Below are positions 1 to 7,396 of a stretch of 9,326 nt of DNA, in pieces. A program made the position numbers and the translations under genes. The notes under the pieces were generated by a model. That model did no database searches. It was not told where the DNA came from and saw nothing but the letters and a program-made list of their open reading frames with translations. Every line of letters starts with the position of its first letter. Position 1 is the first letter of the stretch. This stretch comes from Rhodospirillales bacterium (GTDB lineage: Bacteria; Pseudomonadota; Alphaproteobacteria; Rhodospirillales; 2-02-FULL-58-16), in contig JAJFIG010000472.1 in the NCBI GenBank assembly GCA_021775195.1, positions 1 to 9,326 of the forward strand, given 5' to 3'.

Positions 1-1
1 C

Positions 2-946
2 CAGCCCGCGTCCCGCCTGGGACTGAAGAAGGGCCAGACCATCACGGTGGAGCAGGCGATTCTGGCGATAGTCACCAAATCGGCAAATGACGTCGCCGCC
101 ATGATCGCCGAGAATCTCGTCGGCAGCGAACGCAAGTTTGCCCTGCGCATGACCGCCCAGGCCCGAAAGTTGGGAATGAGCCGAACCATTTTCCGCAACG
201 CCTCCGGCCTTCCCCACCGCGGACAGCAAAGCACCGCCCGCGACATGGCGGTTCTGGCGCGCCGGCTGCTAACGGACTTTCCGAAGTATTACGGATATTT
301 TTCGACAGCGAGCTTCACCTTTGACGGTATCCGCCACAAGAATCACAACAAACTCCTGGCCACCTACAACGGTACGGACGGCATCAAGACCGGTTATATT
401 CGCGCTTCCGGCTTCAATCTCGTGGCTTCCGCCAAGCGCCAGAACCAAAGGATCATCGGGGTATTGTTCGGCGGGCGCTCGCCACGGGCCCGCAATCGCC
501 AGATGGTCAGACTTCTCGACAAGGGTTTTCATAAGCTCAACGTCACCGTCATGGCGGCAAAAAGCACGCCTAGTCCACGGTCGGCCACCAAAAAACCACG
601 GCGGGTGAAGAAAAGTAATCCGCCGACCGCCCCCGTGATCGCCGCATCGACGCGGTCGACAAAGCCCAAGCCGCGCTGGGGTATCCAGGTCGGGGCCTAT
701 CACCGATATGCGCCGGCTCACCAACTCGCGGCCAAAGTCTCGGCCAAATTCCCAAGTCTGCTGGAAGACGGAATTATCAAGGTCTCGCCGCTCAAATTCC
801 GCAAACGCCGGTCCGTCTATCGGGCACGCATCCTGGGCCTGACGAAAAAACAGGCCTATCGAGCCTGCCGGGTACTCAAGAAACGCGAAATGGACTGCAT
901 GGAAATGCGCCTGCGGGACGTTCAGTTGGCCGCGTTGCAGGGCTAA
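2..946 (+). CDS. D-alanyl-D-alanine carboxypeptidase (PBP5/DacA family) with C-terminal SPOR domain, 5' end missing
   Basis: The reading frame is open from base 2, so the N-terminus, with its signal peptide and the SxxK nucleophile motif, lies outside the window; the internal GTG at 47 is not the real start. The visible 314 residues begin in the typical stretch before motif 2. SAN (motif 2, bases 80-88, context KSANDVA) and KTG (motif 3, bases 386-394, context DGIKTGYIRASG) are both intact. These define serine-type D,D-peptidases, which trim the terminal D-Ala from peptidoglycan stem peptides in the periplasm. The usual PBP5 C-terminal beta domain appears absent. Instead a basic, Pro/Lys/Arg-rich linker (about fragment residues 183-222) leads to a SPOR-like domain (about 223-305, starting RWGIQVGAY). 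SPOR domains bind denuded septal glycan, so the enzyme probably acts at the division site (inference). It converges with the next gene. Confidence 0.93.
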   Translation, partial: QPASRLGLKKGQTITVEQAILAIVTKSANDVAAMIAENLVGSERKFALRMTAQARKLGMSRTIFRNASGLPHRGQQSTARDMAVLARRLLTDFPKYYGYFSTASFTFDGIRHKNHNKLLATYNGTDGIKTGYIRASGFNLVASAKRQNQRIIGVLFGGRSPRARNRQMVRLLDKGFHKLNVTVMAAKSTPSPRSATKKPRRVKKSNPPTAPVIAASTRSTKPKPRWGIQVGAYHRYAPAHQLAAKVSAKFPSLLEDGIIKVSPLKFRKRRSVYRARILGLTKKQAYRACRVLKKREMDCMEMRLRDVQLAALQG

Positions 947-998
947 TACCAACCTACCGCTGCCGGCATTGCCGCGCTCCCCTCCTCTCCAATTTCTT
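947..998. other. Short convergent intergenic gap
   Basis: This 52-base gap separates the stop codons of the convergent carboxypeptidase (+) and nicotinamidase (-) genes. Transcription should end here on both strands, but I see no convincing stem followed by a T-run in either direction. Termination may be Rho-dependent or lie within the genes. Confidence 0.5.
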
Positions 999-1736
999 TC
1001 AACCCACCGACGAAGCCAGGACGGCGCCCCTGGAGGCCATGAAATAGAGGCCGAGATGATGGGTCACGGCCTGTGGGTGGGATGCGGTTTCCGGCAATCC
1101 CAGGGACAGGGCGACGTCCCGGGGAAGGTCGTAGGTGGCGCAGCCGGGTTCATAGACGGCGATGTCCCGTAGCGTCGGCATCATGCCGTGATTGCGCGCC
1201 GACAACATGGTCAGGACGAAATCCATAACGCAGATATCGGTACAGATGCCGACCACGACGATGGCCTCCAGGCCGTTGTCGTTGACCCAGCGGACCATGA
1301 GGTTCTCCCCGTTGTCCACCTCGGTGGCGCCGACGAAACCGTTGATGCAGTCCTTGCGGATCAGCGTCGCCTGGGGACAGTCGTCAAGCCAGGCCAGTTC
1401 CGGCACCAGTTCCTCCTCGCCGGTGCCCGCCTCGCAGTGGGGAGGATAGGGCGGCTCGGGCTTGCCCGGCTCGTGGGTATCCAGGAAGGCGGCGATAGGC
1501 GATCCCCGTTCGGCGAACGCGCGCGCGAGACGGTCGGTTTCCTCGACCATTCGGCTGACCTGCGCGTTGGGTGTCGGCGGCGCCAGATTGCCGGCCCCGA
1601 CGGTGGCGAACCCGTTGACCTCGTCGACAACGACGAGGCCGGACTTGCGGCCGCTGGCATCGAACACGTTCAGCACCACCGGCAGGTGCGCTTCAACGGC
1701 CTCCAGGACCGCCGCCTCGGATCCTGTTTCGCTCAT
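999..1736 (-). CDS. Nicotinamidase, plant NIC-like, cysteine hydrolase (isochorismatase) superfamily
   Basis: The product is 245 residues. It should hydrolyse nicotinamide to nicotinate and ammonia in the cytoplasm, feeding the Preiss-Handler route of NAD salvage. The catalytic triad is visible: Asp38 (VVVDEVNGF), Lys128 (LIRKDCINGF) and Cys169 (GICTDICV). The metal-site residues Asp86 and His88 (FLDTHEP) and His100 (PYPPHC) match the D-x-H...H pattern of nicotinamidases and argue against a generic isochorismatase. From memory, the motifs VGAGNLAP, EPPYPPHC, RKDCINGFVG, GICTDICV and LSARNHG closely resemble plant nicotinamidases of the Arabidopsis NIC1-3 type rather than E. coli PncA. The ATG at 1736 was chosen because a strong Shine-Dalgarno sequence lies 7 bases upstream; the frame stays open to 1871, but that part overlaps the methyltransferase gene and is not protein-like. 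It lies 46 bases downstream of the methyltransferase gene and may share its transcript. Confidence 0.9.
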   Translation of the reverse strand: MSETGSEAAVLEAVEAHLPVVLNVFDASGRKSGLVVVDEVNGFATVGAGNLAPPTPNAQVSRMVEETDRLARAFAERGSPIAAFLDTHEPGKPEPPYPPHCEAGTGEEELVPELAWLDDCPQATLIRKDCINGFVGATEVDNGENLMVRWVNDNGLEAIVVVGICTDICVMDFVLTMLSARNHGMMPTLRDIAVYEPGCATYDLPRDVALSLGLPETASHPQAVTHHLGLYFMASRGAVLASSVG

Positions 1737-1743
1737 GATACGG

Positions 1744-1752
1744 CCTCCTCCC
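1744..1752 (-). promoter_or_regulatory. Strong ribosome binding site of the nicotinamidase gene
   Basis: The minus strand reads GGGAGGAGG, ending 7 bases before the ATG at 1736. It fixes that start against the longer upstream-open frame. It lies between the methyltransferase stop and the nicotinamidase start, consistent with independent initiation on a shared transcript. Confidence 0.8.
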
Positions 1753-1782
1753 GACGCTCTTCGACAACCGCGGGCACAGCCA

Positions 1783-2754
1783 TTACGAGGACGCGGCCTG
1801 ATTCTGCCAAATCGCCACGGAGGTCGGGCTGATCTTATCGATGGCAAAAAGGTCCGTCGCCATGAACACAACGTTGATCTTCTTGCCCACGCGCGACGCC
1901 TCCAGGACCTCCACGAAGTTGGTGTTCCAGTTCTTGTCGTGGGCGAGGTTCTGCTGGCTCTTGGAAATGGGACTGCCCGTCGATATCTGGAACCCGAAAG
2001 GCTCGAAATGGATGCAGGTCACGTTCTCCGCCGCACTGGCCAGGGTCTCGAAGTAGTCATCGGGAATAATGTCCACCTGTTCAATCGAGTGGCAAGAGAA
2101 CATGAGGACGTTCCTGTATCCCTTCAGAAAGGAAAAGTCCGGCTTGCGGTGGTTGAAAGGGCACGTCCTTATGTCCAATTCCGGCACCAGGGCCGCGAGT
2201 TTTTCGGTGACCGTCCTGCCGCTTTCGGCGAACTCGCCGGCAAAGTACGTCACCTCGGTCGGGCCGCCGTTGAAATAGATTTCGAAAATGTTCCGGCCCA
2301 GTCCGCTACCGAGATCGACGATGCAGTCGTGCTCCTCGCGGCAAAGGTCGACGACCCACTTGGCCGGAATTCCGGTCATATCCGTATAGGCGGGGACAAC
2401 CAGTTCCGCTCCGCGAAGGCTGGACTCCCAAAACGACGCGACGCCGGTCGGAAGGGTCTCGAACCGCTCATGTTGGCGCGGCATCCATTGCGCGTTACCG
2501 GAATAGCCCTGTGCGAGAATGTTCCCGCGGCTCCCATCGTCGGTGGGCGAATAATTCATCACCTTGTCGAGGACGAGTTCGTACCGGCGTTCCCATGATT
2601 CCATCGTCTTGAGGATGCGGTAGGGATTTGTCTCACCCTTCGCGATGAGGGATTCGACGAACTGGAGCCGTACATTCCACGCGATCTCGTAGAAATTCTC
2701 GTTGGTTACCTCGAACACGGTCGCGGATGGTTTCGGGGTGGTTTTCTTGCCCAT
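1783..2754 (-). CDS. Class I SAM-dependent methyltransferase, substrate unknown
   Basis: The product is 323 residues with no signal peptide or membrane segment, so it is probably cytosolic. The SAM-binding motif I is clear at about residues 146-154 (VDLGSGLGRN). A plausible acidic residue for the SAM ribose follows in AGEFAESG (Glu174), and a later strand carries CHSIEQV (221-227) and IHFEPFGFQ (248-256). About 140 residues precede motif I, longer than a minimal methyltransferase; this segment may be a helical substrate-recognition lid (inference). I do not recognise the subfamily and assign no substrate. The position after nucleotide-sugar genes would suit a sugar or polysaccharide methyltransferase; the position before nicotinamidase would allow a pyridine substrate. 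Both ideas are context only. The ATG at 2754 has GGAAG six bases upstream on the minus strand. Gaps are 50 bases to the mutase gene and 46 bases to nicotinamidase. Confidence 0.8.
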   Translation of the reverse strand: MGKKTTPKPSATVFEVTNENFYEIAWNVRLQFVESLIAKGETNPYRILKTMESWERRYELVLDKVMNYSPTDDGSRGNILAQGYSGNAQWMPRQHERFETLPTGVASFWESSLRGAELVVPAYTDMTGIPAKWVVDLCREEHDCIVDLGSGLGRNIFEIYFNGGPTEVTYFAGEFAESGRTVTEKLAALVPELDIRTCPFNHRKPDFSFLKGYRNVLMFSCHSIEQVDIIPDDYFETLASAAENVTCIHFEPFGFQISTGSPISKSQQNLAHDKNWNTNFVEVLEASRVGKKINVVFMATDLFAIDKISPTSVAIWQNQAASS

Positions 2755-2804
2755 GGCAGCTTCCAGTGATCATGCCCCGGCGGGTCGCCCGGTCTATTCC
2801 AGGG

Positions 2805-4193
2805 CTATCCCAAATCGGGCGGCTCGAGCCCACAGGCCGTGAGTTGCCCGACCAGCGTCTCCTTCAACCGTGCCAGCCCTTCTTCGCTGGACGATTCACA
2901 ACGGGCAACCAGAACCGCCTGGGTATTGGACGCCCGCAGCAGCCACCAGCCGTCTTCCGACTGCACCCGGACCCCGTCGATGTCGATGATCGAGATTCCA
3001 TCGACGTCCCGGAGAGCCTGTTTGACATCCTCGATGACCTGGAATTTCCGCGATTCCTCGCACGGAAAACGGAGTTCCGGCGTATTGACCATGGCCGGCA
3101 GGCCATCGCGCAGTTCGTCCAGGCTTTCCTCGGCGCCATTGATGACCGAGAGCAGGCGCACGGCGACGTAGAGGGCGTCGTCGAAACCGTAATAACGGTG
3201 CCCGAAAAAGATGTGGGCACTCATTTCCCCGGCCAGGGGGGCCCCGGTCTCCGCCATTTTGCTCTTGATCAGCGAATGGCCCGTACGCCACATAAGCGGC
3301 TTTCCCCCCATGCGCGCGATCTCATCAAAAAAGACCTGGCTCGCCTTGACGTCGGCGATGATGGTAGCGCCCGGCAGGTCCTTGAGCACGTCCCTGGCCA
3401 GGATCACCAGCAACTGATCGCCCCACAGGACACGGCCCTGGGAATCGACGACGCCGATGCGGTCGCCATCGCCGTCGAAGGCAATACCCAGGTCACAACC
3501 CTCGGCGGCCACCGCTTGCTTCAGCTGGTCCAGATTTTTTTCCACTGTCGGGTCGGGGTGATGGGCGGGAAAGGTGCCGTCGATCGTCTCGTTGAGAAGC
3601 ACCTGTTTCCCCGGAAGTCGGGAAGTGAGCATCTGAACGGCTTCGCCAGCGGCTCCGTTTCCTGGATCCCAGGCCACGGAAAGCGTTTTCCCGTCCTCGA
3701 AATCCTGGAGCATCCTGTCCACGTAGTCCTTCATGACCGGTCGGTCGATGACCTCACCCGTGCCCGACGTGAACGCGCCCGACGCCGCTATCCGGCCCAG
3801 CTCCTGGATTTGTTCGCCAAAGAACGACGCGTTCTGAAGTCCCATTTTGATGCCGTTGTATTCCGGCGGATTATGGGACCCGGTGATCATGACTCCCGCA
3901 TCGGCATCCAGGGTCTTGGCGGCGTAATAGAGCATCGGGCTCGGACCCAGCCCGACCCTGTAAACGGTCAGTCCACAGGCCACGAGACCATCGACCATGG
4001 CCGATTCCAGATCGGGCGAGCTCAGCCGTCCGTCATAACCGACGGCAACGGAGCGCCCGCCTCCCCCGGCAACGACCGTACCGAACGCTCGACCGATGGC
4101 CGTCACATCCCCGGCATTCAGCGTCTCGCCGACGACGCCGCGGATGTCGTATTCGCGAAGGATCGTCGGGTCCAGGGTACGCGCCTCAGACAT
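2805..4193 (-). CDS. Phosphomannomutase/phosphoglucomutase (AlgC/ManB type, alpha-D-phosphohexomutase)
   Basis: The 462-residue product is almost exactly the length of Pseudomonas AlgC. It interconverts mannose-6-P/mannose-1-P and glucose-6-P/glucose-1-P through a phosphoserine and a bisphosphorylated intermediate. All four active-site loops are present: the phosphoserine loop TGSHNP (Ser106), the Mg-binding loop DGDGDR (Asp240, 242, 244), the sugar-specificity loop GEMS (322-325) and the phosphate-binding loop RASNT (420-424). EYDIRG near the N-terminus is also typical. In the specificity loop the residue after GEMS is Ala (GEMSAHIFF) where I recall Gly as usual; this is probably neutral. 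The ATG at 4193 lies 2 bases past the ugd stop and fits the family N-terminus; the frame extends upstream to 4361 only inside ugd. Supplies glucose-1-P to GalU and possibly mannose-1-P for GDP-mannose. Dual specificity is a family property, not proven here. Confidence 0.95.
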   Translation of the reverse strand: MSEARTLDPTILREYDIRGVVGETLNAGDVTAIGRAFGTVVAGGGGRSVAVGYDGRLSSPDLESAMVDGLVACGLTVYRVGLGPSPMLYYAAKTLDADAGVMITGSHNPPEYNGIKMGLQNASFFGEQIQELGRIAASGAFTSGTGEVIDRPVMKDYVDRMLQDFEDGKTLSVAWDPGNGAAGEAVQMLTSRLPGKQVLLNETIDGTFPAHHPDPTVEKNLDQLKQAVAAEGCDLGIAFDGDGDRIGVVDSQGRVLWGDQLLVILARDVLKDLPGATIIADVKASQVFFDEIARMGGKPLMWRTGHSLIKSKMAETGAPLAGEMSAHIFFGHRYYGFDDALYVAVRLLSVINGAEESLDELRDGLPAMVNTPELRFPCEESRKFQVIEDVKQALRDVDGISIIDIDGVRVQSEDGWWLLRASNTQAVLVARCESSSEEGLARLKETLVGQLTACGLEPPDLG

Positions 4194-4195
4194 GG

Positions 4196-5524
4196 TTATT
4201 CCTGTTCCAGGGTGGAAGGTGTCGCCCGGCCGACGCCGGTATAACGAAACCCGACCGCCAGCATCTCGCCGGGATTGTAGATGTTTCTCAAATCCACGAG
4301 CACCGGCTCTTTCATCAGCGACATGACGCGCTCGAAATCGAGGGCACGGAACTGGTTCCATTCGGTGATGATGGTCAGGGCATCGGCATCGACCATCGTA
4401 TCGTAGGCGTCATCGCACCACTCCACGCCGTCGATCATCGTCTTCGCTTCTTCCATTCCCTGCGGGTCGTAGGCCCTGACCGTGGCGCCCGCCGCCCTTA
4501 GCGCCGGAACAATTTGCAGGCTCGGGGCATCGCGCATGTCGTCTGTATTCGGTTTGAAGGTAAGGCCCAACACCGCGATTGTCTTGCCATCCACCGAGCC
4601 GTCGCAAGCGGCAATGATCTTCTCCGCCATCTTCGCTTTTCGAGTTTCGTTGATTTCGACCACGGTCTCGACGATTTTCAAAGGACTGCCGACGCTCTGC
4701 GCCGTACGCACCAACGCCAAGGTATCCTTGGGAAAGCACGAGCCGCCGTAACCGGGACCCGCATGCAGGAACTTGCCGCCGATGCGTTGGTCCAGACCGA
4801 TCCCCTTCGCCACTTCCTGCACATCGGCACCCACGTTTTCGCATAGGTCGGCGATTTCGTTGATAAAGGTGATCTTGGTGGCAAGGAAAGTGTTGGACGC
4901 GTACTTGATCAGTTCCGCCGTCGGGCGCGAGGTAAAGACGATGGGTGTCTCGATCAGGAACAAGGGCCGATAGAGCTGGCGCATGACTTCATTGGCACGC
5001 TGGCTGCCGCTGCCGATCACGACCCGATTGGGGCGCATGAAGTCGTTGATCGCCGATCCCTCGCGAAGGAACTCGGGGTTGGAAACAACGTCGAATTCCG
5101 CGCCCGGGCGTTCTTCAAGTACGATCCGTTCGATTTCGTCACCGGTTCCCACCGGTACCGTCGACTTGGTCACGATCACCGTATAGTCGTTCATCGCCGC
5201 GGCGATTTCCCTCGCCACACCATAGACGAAGGACAAATCGGCGTGGCCGTCGCCACGACGGCTAGGGGTGCCAACGGCGATGAATACCGCCTCGGCCCCG
5301 TTGACGGCCTCCCGAAGGTCGGTGGTGAAGGACAGCCGCCCCGAGGCCACGTTGTTGGCCATCAGGTTTTCCAGTCCGGGCTCGTAGATCGGGACTTCAC
5401 CCTGGTTCAGGCGGTCGATCTTGTCCGAATCAGTGTCAACGCACACGACATTGACTCCGAATTCGGAAAAGCACACCCCGGAAACAAGCCCCACGTATCC
5501 GGTACCGATCATCGCGATGCGCAT
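4196..5524 (-). CDS. ugd: UDP-glucose 6-dehydrogenase
   Basis: The 442-residue enzyme oxidises UDP-glucose twice with NAD+ to UDP-glucuronate, a precursor for acidic exopolysaccharide, capsule or LPS sugars. The N-terminal Rossmann fold starts at residue 1 with GTGYVG (7-12) and Asp30 at the end of beta-2, which favours NAD. The catalytic Cys263 lies in [13 protein letters not shown]. Lys207 lies in [14 protein letters not shown], the central helix motif of the UDP-glucose/GDP-mannose dehydrogenase family. The C-terminal UDP-binding domain begins near residue 313 with [16 protein letters not shown]. Length and motifs fit Ugd rather than GDP-mannose 6-dehydrogenase, given the GalU neighbour. 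The ATG at 5524 has AAGGA seven bases upstream. The stop lies 2 bases before the mutase ATG, indicating translational coupling; the galU stop is 80 bases upstream. Confidence 0.96.
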   Translation of the reverse strand: MRIAMIGTGYVGLVSGVCFSEFGVNVVCVDTDSDKIDRLNQGEVPIYEPGLENLMANNVASGRLSFTTDLREAVNGAEAVFIAVGTPSRRGDGHADLSFVYGVAREIAAAMNDYTVIVTKSTVPVGTGDEIERIVLEERPGAEFDVVSNPEFLREGSAINDFMRPNRVVIGSGSQRANEVMRQLYRPLFLIETPIVFTSRPTAELIKYASNTFLATKITFINEIADLCENVGADVQEVAKGIGLDQRIGGKFLHAGPGYGGSCFPKDTLALVRTAQSVGSPLKIVETVVEINETRKAKMAEKIIAACDGSVDGKTIAVLGLTFKPNTDDMRDAPSLQIVPALRAAGATVRAYDPQGMEEAKTMIDGVEWCDDAYDTMVDADALTIITEWNQFRALDFERVMSLMKEPVLVDLRNIYNPGEMLAVGFRYTGVGRATPSTLEQE

Positions 5525-5604
5525 GGATTGATCCTTGTTTGCTTTAGGCTCTTGTCAGGGAGGGCAGCACCCGGCGGAGCGATGCCCAAATTCGGGAACC
5601 AGTT

Positions 5605-6474
5605 CTAAACATACCCTCTCAGCATCTCCCGAATATCATCCTCGAACTCTTCGTGAGCCAGGGCGAAGGCCACGTTGGCCTCCAGAAACCCCAGCTTGTT
5701 GCCGCAGTCGAAGCGCCGCCCCTCGAACCTGAGGCCATGGAAGGGTATGTCGCCGATGGTTCGGGCCATGGCGTCGGTGAGCTGGATTTCGTTGCCCGCC
5801 CCCTTTTCCTGCCGCTCGAGATGGGAAAAGACCTCGGGTTGGAGAATGTAGCGCCCGATGATCGAGAGGGTAGATGGAGCGTCCTCGGGGTTGGGTTTTT
5901 CCACCAGCCCCTTTGCCCGGGCCAGCCGGCCATCATCTTCGACCACGTCCAGTATGCCATAGCGCATGGTATGTTCGCGGGGAACGTCCTCGGTGGCGAC
6001 CAGATTTCCTCCGATCTCCTGGTAGACTTCCATCATCTGCTTGAGGCACCCGGGCTCGGCAAGGATCAAGTCGTCGGCCAAAAGAACGGCGAAGGGTTCA
6101 CCTCGGACGAAGCTGTTCGCGCACCATACCGCGTGACCAAGACCCAATGGCTGTTGCTGGCGGGTTGAATAAATCCGCCCCGGCCTTGGCATGGAGACCC
6201 GCAGTGCCTGCAGGGCCTCCATCCTGCCCCGTTCCTCCAGCGTATGTTCAAGCTCGAAGCCGTGGTCGAAATGGTCCAGCAGGACGCCTTTTCCGCGCCC
6301 CGTGATGAAAATGAATTCCTCGATCCCGGCGTCCCGGGCTTCCTCGACCGCGTACTGAATCAAGGGCTTGTCGACGACCGGCAGCATTTCCTTCGGCATG
6401 GCCTTGGTTGCCGGCAGAAAGCGCGTTCCTAACCCGGCGACCGGAAATACCGCCTTGCGCACAGGCTCGACCAT
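5605..6474 (-). CDS. galU: UTP-glucose-1-phosphate uridylyltransferase
   Basis: The 289-residue product makes UDP-glucose and pyrophosphate from UTP and glucose-1-P, and so supplies the Ugd encoded just downstream. The nucleotide-binding signature begins at residue 11 (PVAGLGTRFLPATKAMPKEM), followed by the uridine-site pattern QQPLGLGHAV (107-116), the metal-binding Asp in LLADDL (131-136), VEKP (191-194) and the late GNEIQLTDA motif (227-235). This order and spacing are those of bacterial GalU; a dTDP-glucose synthase (RmlA) would have a shorter signature and different loop motifs. The ATG at 6474 is supported by AAGGAG six bases upstream. As the first gene of the minus-strand sugar block, preceded by a 168-base non-coding region, it is the likely start of a galU-ugd-mutase transcript. 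Confidence 0.96.
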   Translation of the reverse strand: MVEPVRKAVFPVAGLGTRFLPATKAMPKEMLPVVDKPLIQYAVEEARDAGIEEFIFITGRGKGVLLDHFDHGFELEHTLEERGRMEALQALRVSMPRPGRIYSTRQQQPLGLGHAVWCANSFVRGEPFAVLLADDLILAEPGCLKQMMEVYQEIGGNLVATEDVPREHTMRYGILDVVEDDGRLARAKGLVEKPNPEDAPSTLSIIGRYILQPEVFSHLERQEKGAGNEIQLTDAMARTIGDIPFHGLRFEGRRFDCGNKLGFLEANVAFALAHEEFEDDIREMLRGYV

Positions 6475-6642
6475 CAGTATCTCCTTAATGGATTAATCAA
6501 CCCTAGTCGTGTCTCGGCCATAGAGCGGCGCGGCCTTTGTGCCACAGCCCGCCAGCGCGGGCAACCCGCGTTAAACCACCGTCCCCGGGCGGCGGTCTAT
6601 ACATCCGATACAGGCCTCAAATTCCGTCATTTGCGCTCTTTG
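6475..6642 (-). other. Intergenic region with three GC-rich inverted repeats between the J-protein gene and galU
   Basis: No gene fits in these 168 bases. Three short inverted repeats lie close together. One is imperfect, at 6575-6596, with ACC-CCG and CGG-GGT arms. One is perfect at 6556-6570 (CGCGGG, loop CAA, CCCGCG). One is perfect at 6547-6562 (GCCCGC, loop CAGC, GCGGGC). The last two share bases, so only one of them can form at a time. They lie downstream of the J-protein stop and upstream of galU. They could end the mipZ-VWA-J transcript or sit in the galU leader. None has a real T-run, only TTAA after the first on the minus strand, so an intrinsic terminator is not established. I could not identify a convincing galU promoter. 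Confidence 0.45.
6481..6486 (-). promoter_or_regulatory. Ribosome binding site of galU
   Basis: The minus strand reads AAGGAG, six bases before the ATG at 6474. It is a near-consensus Shine-Dalgarno sequence at good spacing and decides the galU start. Confidence 0.8.
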
Positions 6643-7392
6643 CTAGCGGCCCAACAAAACGTCCTTCGCCTGATTGATTTTCGCCGCCAGGTACGTAGAG
6701 CCCCCATGGTCCGGATGGATTCCGGCAATAAGCCGGTGGTGGGCTTCTTTTATGGCCGCCGCATCGGCGTCCGGCTCAAGACCAAGGATTTCAAAGGCTT
6801 CGCCACGGGTCATTGCTGCGGACCCGCCCGTGCCGGCACCGGCCTGCGCACCGTCATTACCCGCATCCCGGCCCGTTTCCCGCCAGTCTGCGTGAGCCCG
6901 GTCGAGAAAGGCCTCCAGGACCTGCGCCGACTGCTGGTCCTCGACCCAGCAGGTCTTCAGAAGATCAATCAATTCGTCCAGGGACAGGTCGTTCAGATCC
7001 CGGCCGGTAAACGGTCCCTTGATCACCTCGCCGGACATCGTTCCGCTGTCATGGTCAAGGTGCATGCGCAGGAATTGGGTTTCGACCTCCGATGTCTGCC
7101 CTGTCCCCGCTCCCGGCCCTCCGGCTCCGCCGGCCGCCATGCGCGAGAAATTCTTGGCTGTCCGGGCCAGCGATCGCAGGCGCATGAACCAGGGCAACAA
7201 CGCCGGCAGGGTCATCAGGGCCCATCCCAGCCGCCCCGTAACCGCGAAGAAGACGGCAACGGCGACAATCAGGCCGATGGCCAGGACCTTGATGACCTTG
7301 ATCAGGGTTTTGGGATTTGCGGTAACGAACCATTTGCCTGCTAGCAGGAACCCGGCAAGCAGGGCGACGCCGAGTATGAAATAGGGAAGCAC
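6643..7392 (-). CDS. Membrane-anchored J-domain protein (DnaJ type III, TIM14/Pam18-like C-terminal J domain)
   Basis: The product is 249 residues. The N-terminus has one hydrophobic segment at about 4-23 and a longer one at about 36-69 that could cross the membrane once or twice. A Gly/Ala-rich stretch (87-100) follows, then a globular region (about 101-166) whose family I cannot name, a second Gly/Ala-rich linker (176-194) and a J domain at the extreme C-terminus (about 196-249). The HPD tripeptide that stimulates the DnaK ATPase is present at 226-228 (AGIHPDHGGSTYLAAKINQAKD). This short terminal J domain with HPD-x-GG and AAKINxAKD resembles mitochondrial TIM14/Pam18. It is expected to recruit DnaK to the inner membrane; topology must leave the C-terminus cytosolic (inference). 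The start is GTG at 7392, preceded by AAAGGGTGA and only 4 bases after the VWA stop, so the two are almost certainly co-transcribed. Confidence 0.9.
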   Translation of the reverse strand: MLPYFILGVALLAGFLLAGKWFVTANPKTLIKVIKVLAIGLIVAVAVFFAVTGRLGWALMTLPALLPWFMRLRSLARTAKNFSRMAAGGAGGPGAGTGQTSEVETQFLRMHLDHDSGTMSGEVIKGPFTGRDLNDLSLDELIDLLKTCWVEDQQSAQVLEAFLDRAHADWRETGRDAGNDGAQAGAGTGGSAAMTRGEAFEILGLEPDADAAAIKEAHHRLIAGIHPDHGGSTYLAAKINQAKDVLLGR

Positions 7393-7396
7393 GCCG

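Noticed and set aside
269..952. A 227-codon minus-strand frame opposite the carboxypeptidase
   Set aside because: The + strand carries SAN, KTG and a SPOR domain in frame. The minus frame has no coherent domain.
1737..1871. N-terminal extension of nicotinamidase to an upstream ATG at 1871
   Set aside because: The extra 45 residues are Arg/Pro-rich, overlap the methyltransferase gene and ignore the strong Shine-Dalgarno sequence at 1744-1752.
1462..2598. A 378-codon open frame on the + strand across the nicotinamidase and methyltransferase genes
   Set aside because: It spans two real minus-strand genes and their gap and has no recognisable motif, so it is a shadow of high GC content.
2755..2804. 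Possible terminator between the mutase and methyltransferase genes (CCGG-containing stem near 2777-2792)
   Set aside because: The stem is only four pairs with internal mismatches and no T-run follows, so I do not call a terminator.
2727..4244. A 505-codon open frame on the + strand opposite the phosphohexomutase gene
   Set aside because: The minus strand encodes a complete mutase with all four active-site loops. The + frame shows no domain, is rich in Arg, His and Gly as expected of a GC-driven shadow, and runs past the gene ends without a sensible start.
4194..4361. N-terminal extension of the phosphohexomutase to 4361
   Set aside because: It lies inside the ugd coding region, and family members begin close to the EYDIRG motif, which fits the ATG at 4193.
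5525..5604. Possible small gene or terminator between galU and ugd
   Set aside because: No short frame with a ribosome site is apparent, and the GGGCA/TGCCC pairing has a 16-base loop and no T-run.
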